This document shows, piece after piece, positions 25,838 through 32,217 of a stretch of 32,217 bases of DNA. A model generated the notes under the pieces. That model made no database searches, had not been told where the DNA came from, and was given only the letters and a program-made list of their open reading frames with translations. This stretch comes from Deltaproteobacteria bacterium (lineage in GTDB: Bacteria > Desulfobacterota > Binatia > Bin18), in the NCBI GenBank assembly GCA_009692435.1, contig SHZE01000014.1, positions 1-32,217 of the forward strand, given 5' to 3'. The position numbers and the translations under genes are program-made. Every line of letters starts with the position of its first letter. The stretch's first letter is position 1.

Positions 25838-26380
25838 CTAACTCCGAAAGGGCATCCCGAGCGCGCGCAAGAGCGCACGGCCTTCGACATCGGTTTTCGC
25901 CGAAGTTACGAACGAGACAGTAAACCCCTTCACTTGCTCCACTTTATCGACGTTAATTTCCGGGAAGATCACATGCTCGCGAATACCGAGCGAATAATTC
26001 CCACGACCATCAAACGCATTCTCCGGGATACCACGAAAGTCACGAACACGAGGGAGAGCCACATTGACGAGTCGATCAAAAAACTCGTACATCCGGTCTC
26101 CGCGCAGCGTGACCGCACAACCGATGGCAACCCCTTCACGCAGCTTGAAATTCGCGATTGATTTGTGCGCCTTGGTCACGATCGGTTTTTGTCCGGCGAT
26201 TTGCGTCAACTCACTCACCCCGGTTTCCAACAACTTGGGGTTTTCCACCGCTCCACCTAATCCCATGTTGATGACGATCTTCTTCAATTGCGGAACCTGC
26301 ATGATATTGGCGTATCCCAAGTCCTGTTTCAGAGTGGGAACCACCTTCTGTTGGTATAAATCCTTCAGCCGTGCCGCCAT
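25838..26380 (-). CDS. rplE: 50S ribosomal protein L5
   Basis: [45 protein letters not shown]; start MAARLKD at 26380. Confidence 0.96.
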   Translation of the reverse strand: MAARLKDLYQQKVVPTLKQDLGYANIMQVPQLKKIVINMGLGGAVENPKLLETGVSELTQIAGQKPIVTKAHKSIANFKLREGVAIGCAVTLRGDRMYEFFDRLVNVALPRVRDFRGIPENAFDGRGNYSLGIREHVIFPEINVDKVEQVKGFTVSFVTSAKTDVEGRALLRALGMPFRS

Positions 26381-26381
26381 A

Positions 26382-26702
26382 TTACTTATCCAATAATTCG
26401 TTACAGCGTCGACACTCGCGGGCTTTAGTCCCGTCTTGCAGAGTCCGCACGCCAATGCGAACGGGAGCGTTACAACGCTCACACATCGGCATCAGGTTAG
26501 AGAGATGGATTGACGCTTCTTTTTCCACAATGCCACCCGGGCTTTGTGGACCTCGGGGTTTCGTATGGCGCTTAACAACGTTGATACGCTCGACCATCGC
26601 GCGGTTTTCTTCCGGAAGCACACGTAACACTTTGCCCGTCGCCTTGCGGTGTTTCCCCGCGATCACCATCACCAGATCGTTTTTTTTCACTCGCGCTAAC
26701 AT
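26382..26702 (-). CDS. rplX: 50S ribosomal protein L24
   Basis: [48 protein letters not shown]...CRRC. Confidence 0.95.
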   Translation of the reverse strand: MLARVKKNDLVMVIAGKHRKATGKVLRVLPEENRAMVERINVVKRHTKPRGPQSPGGIVEKEASIHLSNLMPMCERCNAPVRIGVRTLQDGTKARECRRCNELLDK

Positions 26703-26712
26703 GCGACAATTC

Positions 26713-27081
26713 CTACAATACTTCCGGTGCCAGAGAAATAATTTTCATGAACCGCTTCGCACGGAGCTCTCGGGCTACAGGGCCAAAGATACGGGTGCCA
26801 ACCGGCTCCTTTTGGTTATCTATCAGTACCGCTGAGTTGTTATCAAACCGAATGTACGATCCATCTGGACGACCGATCTCTTTAGCGGTGCGGACGATTA
26901 CTGCGTGCATCACATCGCCCTTTTTTACCTTCGCGTTCGGGATCGCCTCTCGAATCGAGACCACGATTTCATCACCAACCGTGGCGTAGCGGCGGCGTGT
27001 CCCGCCCAACACCCGAACGCACCGCACTTTACGCGCGCCCGAATTGTCCGCCACATCTAAGATGCTTTCTACCTGAATCAT
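26713..27081 (-). CDS. rplN: 50S ribosomal protein L14
   Basis: [56 protein letters not shown]. Confidence 0.97.
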   Translation of the reverse strand: MIQVESILDVADNSGARKVRCVRVLGGTRRRYATVGDEIVVSIREAIPNAKVKKGDVMHAVIVRTAKEIGRPDGSYIRFDNNSAVLIDNQKEPVGTRIFGPVARELRAKRFMKIISLAPEVL

Positions 27082-27106
27082 AACGAATGTCCTTCTGTCG
27101 TCACGC

Positions 27107-27364
27107 TTACTCTACCGCCGCTTGCTTGACGACTTCACGGACGAGCCAGCGTTTCTCTCGGCTGAGGGGGCGTGTTTCTACAATGGTAACGACATCCCCG
27201 GTTTTACAGCGGTTCTCTGGATCGTGGGCTTTATATTTCTTCCGTTGTTTGACGTATTTTTTGTACTGTACGTGCTGCACGAGACGTTCGACAAGAACTA
27301 CGACAGTCTTGTCCATCTTGTCACTCACGACGACGCCGTTTCGTACTTTCTGCTGTCCTGGCAC
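27107..27364 (-). CDS. rpsQ: 30S ribosomal protein S17
   Basis: [66 protein letters not shown]. Confidence 0.96.
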   Translation of the reverse strand: MPGQQKVRNGVVVSDKMDKTVVVLVERLVQHVQYKKYVKQRKKYKAHDPENRCKTGDVVTIVETRPLSREKRWLVREVVKQAAVE

Positions 27365-27369
27365 CGTTC

Positions 27370-27588
27370 TTATTCTCCTGTTCCGCGTAACACGCGCGCA
27401 TGCTGGATAGTCTTGAGTCTCGCGATATCGCGGCGCAACAACCGGATGTTCATGGGATTCTCAAGTTGTCCAGTGCTTTTGCGCATGCGGAGCCGGAAGA
27501 GTTCTTCAGCCATTTCCTGCTCCTTTTGGCGCGCTTCGGCGTCCGTTAAGTTGTGGAATGGATGGGTTTCCTTCTTATTAGCTGGCAT
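27370..27588 (-). CDS. rpmC: 50S ribosomal protein L29
   Basis: [48 protein letters not shown]; start MPANKKE at 27588 overlapping rplP end. Confidence 0.93.
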   Translation of the reverse strand: MPANKKETHPFHNLTDAEARQKEQEMAEELFRLRMRKSTGQLENPMNIRLLRRDIARLKTIQHARVLRGTGE

Positions 27589-28003
27589 AGGTTGCCCCGC
27601 GGCGTTCACAAAATTGGGTACTTACAGATAGTTTATGAGAGGCCAATCGGAGGGCTTCGCGTGCCGTATCGCGAGGAATGCCTTCCATCTCGAACAGCAT
27701 GCGTCCGGGCCTGACGACTGCGACCCACGCTTCCGGGGGCCCCTTTCCTTTTCCCATCCGGGTTTCCGCCGGCTTTTTGGTTATCGGTTTGTCCGGGAAA
27801 ATCCGTACCCATACACGGCCACCACGTTTTACGTGACGTGTTAAAGCAACACGAGCAGCTTCAATTTCCCGTGCCGAGATCCAGCCTCGGTCAAGCGTTT
27901 TGAGACCGAAATCACCAAAGGCGAGAGAGTTTCCTCGTTGCGCATCTCCATAGATACGCCCCTTTTGTTGTTTGCGGTATTTAACTTTTTTCGGAGCAAG
28001 CAT
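27578..28003 (-). CDS. rplP: 50S ribosomal protein L16
   Basis: [54 protein letters not shown]. Confidence 0.96.
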   Translation of the reverse strand: MLAPKKVKYRKQQKGRIYGDAQRGNSLAFGDFGLKTLDRGWISAREIEAARVALTRHVKRGGRVWVRIFPDKPITKKPAETRMGKGKGPPEAWVAVVRPGRMLFEMEGIPRDTAREALRLASHKLSVSTQFCERRGATYAS

Positions 28004-28014
28004 CGTTCTGTTCC

Positions 28015-28677
28015 TTAGGCTCCCAACGCCAACTTTTGTTGCTCTTCGTCGCGAGTGATGATTTCTCCGCGGCAAATCCACACCTTCACACCGATGATAC
28101 CGTAGGTCGTTTTTGCTTCGGCCGTTCCATAACTGATGTCCGCCCGTAAAGTGTGTAATGGCACTCGGCCCTCACGATACCACTCGGTACGGGCTATTTC
28201 CGCACCCGCCAGCCGTCCGGAGCAGCGTACTTTGATCCCTTGTGCTCCCATGCGTACCGCGCGCGCGACACTTTCCTTCATCGCCCGACGAAAAGCCACT
28301 CGGCGTTCAAGTTGTAAGGCTATATTCTCCGCGACCAACTGCGCGTCAAGGTCAGGACGACGCACTTCATGAATGTTGAGGTAGACCTCTCGACTCGACA
28401 ATTTGGCGAGGTCCGCTTTCAACTTCTCAATTTCGACCCCTTTTTTGCCAATGACGATACCAGGGCGGGCCGTGTGAATGTTGATCTTCGCTTTATTCGC
28501 CGCGCGCTCAATCTCTATTTTCGCGATGCCCGCATGCTGAAGACGCTTCTTGATAAAATCACGAACTTTGATGTCGTCATGGAGGAGGTTGGCGTATTCT
28601 TTCTCAGCAAACCAGCGCGACTCCCAGCCTTCAATGACACCGATACGAAACCCTTTAGGGTGAACTTTCTGACCCAT
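28015..28677 (-). CDS. rpsC: 30S ribosomal protein S3
   Basis: [84 protein letters not shown]. Confidence 0.97.
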   Translation of the reverse strand: MGQKVHPKGFRIGVIEGWESRWFAEKEYANLLHDDIKVRDFIKKRLQHAGIAKIEIERAANKAKINIHTARPGIVIGKKGVEIEKLKADLAKLSSREVYLNIHEVRRPDLDAQLVAENIALQLERRVAFRRAMKESVARAVRMGAQGIKVRCSGRLAGAEIARTEWYREGRVPLHTLRADISYGTAEAKTTYGIIGVKVWICRGEIITRDEEQQKLALGA

Positions 28678-28691
28678 GTTGCTTCCTCTTC

Positions 28692-29027
28692 TTAGCCCCG
28701 TTCGTCAACAATAACGGTAAAATGGCTGGTTCGCTTCCGAATCGGCGTCGCGCGACCATGCGCGCGCGGGGTAAATCGTTTCCACGTGGTCCCGCCATCA
28801 ACGTAGGTTGTCTTTACATACAGTCTGTCTGGATCCACATTTTGTGTGTCCGCAGCATTGGCGACCGCAGCTTGTAACGCTTTGGTCAGAAGGCGCGCGG
28901 CTTTCTTCGGAGTAAAGCGCAGGATTGCTAGCGCTTCCTCGACTTGTTTACCGCGAATCATATCGGCGACGAGCCTCCCCTTACGGGGGGACATGCGCAC
29001 ATCTCGCAAGATCGATTTTGCTTCCAT
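28692..29027 (-). CDS. rplV: 50S ribosomal protein L22
   Basis: [61 protein letters not shown]. Confidence 0.95.
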   Translation of the reverse strand: MEAKSILRDVRMSPRKGRLVADMIRGKQVEEALAILRFTPKKAARLLTKALQAAVANAADTQNVDPDRLYVKTTYVDGGTTWKRFTPRAHGRATPIRKRTSHFTVIVDERG

Positions 29028-29037
29028 GGTCTGCTTC

Positions 29038-29331
29038 CTATCCCCTTGCCGCCTTTTTGACCTCACCCTTCTTGTCGCCAGAGTGGCTATAGAAGGTGCG
29101 TGTTGGAGAGAATTCTCCAAGTTTATGGCCAACCATGGTGTCGGTCACATAGACTGGAACGAACTTCCTACCGTTGTGGACGGCGAACGTATAACCAATC
29201 ATTTCTGGGCTGATCGTTGAACGGCGGGACCAAGTCTTGATGACCTTTTTTTCCCCGCTCTGGATGAGCGTGTCAACTTTCTTCATCAAATGGTCGTCGA
29301 TAAATGGACCTTTTTTCAATGAGCGTGGCAT
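29038..29331 (-). CDS. rpsS: 30S ribosomal protein S19
   Basis: [49 protein letters not shown]. Confidence 0.97.
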   Translation of the reverse strand: MPRSLKKGPFIDDHLMKKVDTLIQSGEKKVIKTWSRRSTISPEMIGYTFAVHNGRKFVPVYVTDTMVGHKLGEFSPTRTFYSHSGDKKGEVKKAARG

Positions 29332-29337
29332 AAACTC

Positions 29338-30159
29338 TTACTTCTTCCTTCGCTGGACGATGTGCTTATCCGTGCGAGCGTTGTGTCTCGTCTTATATCC
29401 CTTGGCGAGCACTCCCCACGGACTTTGTGGGTGATTGCCCTTTCCACGCCCTTCGCCTCCACCCATTGGGTGATCTACCGGATTCATCGCGACTCCACGA
29501 ACATGCGGGCGACGACCCAGCCAGCGGGAGCGACCAGCTTTGCCTAGCGAAATGTTTTCATGATCAAGATTGCCAATTTGACCAATCGTCGCTTTACAGC
29601 GTTGATGCACCAGACGGACCTCTCCGGAAGGAAGCTTGACCGAGGCGTAGTCTCCCTCTTTGGCCATGAGTTGCGCCGCAGCACCAGCGCTGCGCACCAT
29701 TTGTCCACCTTTGCCGATCTTGAGTTCGATATTATGGATCATCGTTCCCAATGGGATATGGCTCAATGGAAGAGAGTTCCCGGGTTTAATATCAGCGTCT
29801 TGCCCAGACATGATGGTGTCACCAACCGCAAGGCCGGCGGGAGCAATGATGTATCGTTTCTCCCCATCATGGTAGTGAAGAAGCGCAATACGGGCCGAGC
29901 GATTGGGATCATATTCGACCGCGACGACCTTCGCAGGAATTCCATCTTTTTCACGCCGGAAATCAATGATGCGGTACCGTCGTTTGTGTCCACCACCGCG
30001 CTGGAAGAGCGTGATGCGACCACGGTTATTACGCCCACCACTTTTCTTCAGCGGAGCGATCAGTGAACGTTCAGGCTCTTTTTTCGTGACCTCGGCAAAA
30101 TCTGAAACGCTCTGAAACCGACGCGCCGCTGATGTTGGTTTATATTGTCGTACCGCCAT
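29338..30159 (-). CDS. rplB: 50S ribosomal protein L2
   Basis: [68 protein letters not shown]. Confidence 0.97.
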   Translation of the reverse strand: MAVRQYKPTSAARRFQSVSDFAEVTKKEPERSLIAPLKKSGGRNNRGRITLFQRGGGHKRRYRIIDFRREKDGIPAKVVAVEYDPNRSARIALLHYHDGEKRYIIAPAGLAVGDTIMSGQDADIKPGNSLPLSHIPLGTMIHNIELKIGKGGQMVRSAGAAAQLMAKEGDYASVKLPSGEVRLVHQRCKATIGQIGNLDHENISLGKAGRSRWLGRRPHVRGVAMNPVDHPMGGGEGRGKGNHPQSPWGVLAKGYKTRHNARTDKHIVQRRKK

Positions 30160-30162
30160 GCG

Positions 30163-30456
30163 CTATACTCCCTCGAAAAATTCGATCTGGTTTCCCTCGG
30201 CCAAGGTCACGTAGGCTTTTTTCCAGTCGGACTTTTTCCCAAGGGATTTTCCAACTCGCTTCGCCTTACCAAGATACTGAACGGTCCGGACTTTCTCGAC
30301 TTTTACCTTGAAGAGCGTCTCGACGGCGTGGCGAATAGCATGCTTATTAGCATCCGGACGTACTCGGAAGACCACCTGGTTTCCCTCTTCCTTGACCAGC
30401 GTGGCTTTCTCAGTAATGAGCGGACTCGTTAACACTGAATACACCGCGTTATTCAT
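30163..30456 (-). CDS. rplW: 50S ribosomal protein L23
   Basis: VLTSPLITEKATLVKEEGNQVVFRVRPDANKHAIRHAVETLFKVKVEKVRT. Confidence 0.95.
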   Translation of the reverse strand: MNNAVYSVLTSPLITEKATLVKEEGNQVVFRVRPDANKHAIRHAVETLFKVKVEKVRTVQYLGKAKRVGKSLGKKSDWKKAYVTLAEGNQIEFFEGV

Positions 30457-31094
30457 GCCGTAAGCCTTTCCGTCACTTTTTGTAACGCCGCCTGGGTGAA
30501 GAGCACTTGACGAAAGTGGAGGAGATCGTACACGTTCAAACCTTCGCAGCGTAGCACTTTCACCCCTGGAAGATTGCGCGCGGACTTCTCGATACGTTCG
30601 TTTGCCTCTGCAATAACAACCAGTACACTATTCCCCATTTGCAGAGTAGCGAGGAATTCCAGCATTCGCTTCGTCTTCATCTCCGGCAACTCAATGTTGT
30701 TGACCACAAAGAGTTCGCCGTCTCGATACTTGGTTGCTATCGCGGCCTGGAGTCCCGTGCGACGAGCACTTTTTGGCAACCGGTAGGAATATGAACGCGG
30801 CTGCGGACCAAAAATCGTTGCTCCTCCCACCCATATAGGGGAGCGGCTACTCCCGGCACGGGCTCGCCCAGTGCCTTTTTGCTTCCAGGGTTTTTTGCCA
30901 CCACCACGAACAAACGCGCGTGTTTTCGTAGCAGCAGTCCCGGAGCGACGGTTGGCACGCTGCATTTTCACCAACTCGAAAAGAAGGTGCTCGCGTGGGG
31001 ATTGCTGCGCGATAGCGGCAGGCAATTCAATTTCACCAACAGTTTGTCGATCCGGCGAAAAGATCGGAATACGGGATGCCGTCTGTGTTTCCAT
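30453..31094 (-). CDS. rplD: 50S ribosomal protein L4
   Basis: RSGTAATKTRAFVRGGGKKPWKQKGTGRARAGSSRSPIWVGGATIFGPQPRSY. Confidence 0.96.
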   Translation of the reverse strand: METQTASRIPIFSPDRQTVGEIELPAAIAQQSPREHLLFELVKMQRANRRSGTAATKTRAFVRGGGKKPWKQKGTGRARAGSSRSPIWVGGATIFGPQPRSYSYRLPKSARRTGLQAAIATKYRDGELFVVNNIELPEMKTKRMLEFLATLQMGNSVLVVIAEANERIEKSARNLPGVKVLRCEGLNVYDLLHFRQVLFTQAALQKVTERLTA

Positions 31095-31097
31095 TGC

Positions 31098-31736
31098 TTA
31101 TTTCTTTCCCACCGTCGCTTTACGGATAATGACGACGCCACCACTCGCTCCAGGGACGGCACCACGAATAAAGATCAAGTTGTCTTCACCGCGCACTTCC
31201 ACTACCCGGAGTTGAGTCGTCGTCACCCGAGTGTTGCCATGTTGTCCCGCCATCCGCTTTCCTTTGAAAATACGGCCAGGAAAAGAACGGTTACCGATCG
31301 AACCACCGTGCCGAAAGTATTCGTGCGTTCCACGCGATCCAGGAAAACCGGCCATCCCGTGACGCTTGATAACGCCTGCGAAACCACGTCCTTTCGTTGT
31401 CCCGATGACATCAACCTTTTCTCCAGCAGCAAAAAGCGTGGCAACGTTGATCTCAGCTCCAATTTCATACTTATCAATGTCGTCGGTATCGAACTCTCGC
31501 AACACGGCGAACGGGGAGGCATTGGCCTTCTTACAGTGCCCGACTAGCGCCTTCGAAGCGCGCTGAATCTTGCGTGTCCCGAACCCCACCTGAATAGCGG
31601 TGTATCCATCGCGGTGGGTGTTTTTTTTCTGGACGATAGTGCATGGACCAGCTTGAATAACCGTAACGGGAATGAGGGTCCCGTCAGCAGCAAATATCTG
31701 GCTCATACCAAGTTTTTTTCCAATCAGACCATTCAT
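31098..31736 (-). CDS. rplC: 50S ribosomal protein L3
   Basis: GLIGKKLGMSQIFAADGTLIPVTVIQAGPC, GTTKGRGFAGVIKRHG, HGNTRVTTTQLRVVEV. Confidence 0.97.
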   Translation of the reverse strand: MNGLIGKKLGMSQIFAADGTLIPVTVIQAGPCTIVQKKNTHRDGYTAIQVGFGTRKIQRASKALVGHCKKANASPFAVLREFDTDDIDKYEIGAEINVATLFAAGEKVDVIGTTKGRGFAGVIKRHGMAGFPGSRGTHEYFRHGGSIGNRSFPGRIFKGKRMAGQHGNTRVTTTQLRVVEVRGEDNLIFIRGAVPGASGGVVIIRKATVGKK

Positions 31737-31748
31737 AAGACCATGTCC

Positions 31749-32066
31749 TTACTGGAGCTTAATCTCGACATCGACGCCAGCCGCCAATTCAAGTTTCCCA
31801 AGTGCGTCAATCGTCTGTTGAGTCGGGTCGAGAATATCTAACAACCGCTTATGGGTGCGAATCTCGAATTGTTCTCGCGACTTTTTGTCAACATGAGGAG
31901 AGCGGTTGACTGTGTAGCGTTCAGTGCCGGTCGGTAAGGGAATCGGGCCAGCAACCCGACCGCCAGTGCGTTTCACCGTCTCGACAATCTCTTTGACGGA
32001 CTGGTCGAGCACCCTATGGTCGTATGCTTTGAGGCGAATGCGAATTTTTTCGTTCATGGTAGCCAT
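31749..32066 (-). CDS. rpsJ: 30S ribosomal protein S10
   Basis: [65 protein letters not shown]; alternative start MNEK at 32057. Confidence 0.96.
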   Translation of the reverse strand: MATMNEKIRIRLKAYDHRVLDQSVKEIVETVKRTGGRVAGPIPLPTGTERYTVNRSPHVDKKSREQFEIRTHKRLLDILDPTQQTIDALGKLELAAGVDVEIKLQ

Positions 32067-32069
32067 GCA

Positions 32070-32217
32070 TTATTGGAGGATTTTGGTAACGACGCCAGCA
32101 CCGACCGTGCGGCCTCCCTCCCGAATCGCGAACCGTAACCCGTCATCCATCGCAATCGGCGTCAGTAACTCCACCACCATCCGCGTGTTGTCCCCCGGCA
32201 TCACCATCTCCACCCCC
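32070..32217 (-). CDS. tuf: Elongation factor Tu, C-terminal fragment (truncated by window edge)
   Basis: Hand translation: [48 protein letters not shown]. Confidence 0.95.
   Translation of the reverse strand, partial: GVEMVMPGDNTRMVVELLTPIAMDDGLRFAIREGGRTVGAGVVTKILQ

Noticed and set aside
30879-31547. 222-aa plus-strand ORF antisense to rplD/rplC
   Set aside because: Opposite strand of strongly conserved ribosomal genes; no recognisable family; expected by-product of GC-rich codon use.

Overview
Gram-negative bacterial chromosomal window, almost entirely housekeeping, with most genes on the minus strand. From right to left it contains: (i) an essentially canonical S10-spc-alpha ribosomal cluster (tuf partial, rpsJ through rplQ, including secY, adk, map, and an rpmJ of 37 codons that the ORF track missed); (ii) a tightly packed run of SPOR-domain gene, trpD-trpC-trpF-trpB-trpA, accD, folC, lptD and rfaE2; (iii) two translationally coupled amidohydrolase_2 paralogues; (iv) a DMT/EamA transporter and a class III nucleotidyl cyclase-FHA fusion on the plus strand, and an MscS-type channel on the minus strand. 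No CRISPR, transposase, prophage, defence or secondary-metabolite locus could be supported, and I did not find a clear new multi-gene system. The most unusual signal is non-coding. Several different 7-bp-period degenerate repeat arrays (resembling cyanobacterial STRR-type heptamers) sit in intergenic DNA of the non-ribosomal part. They run into the 3' ends of accD, trpA and the DMT transporter gene, apparently supplying their last codons and stops. lptD carries an in-frame 2 x 60-bp tandem repeat bracketed by 12-bp direct repeats. The two amidohydrolases show complementary changes at recognised active-site motifs. All identifications come from reading the sequence; no database search was run.
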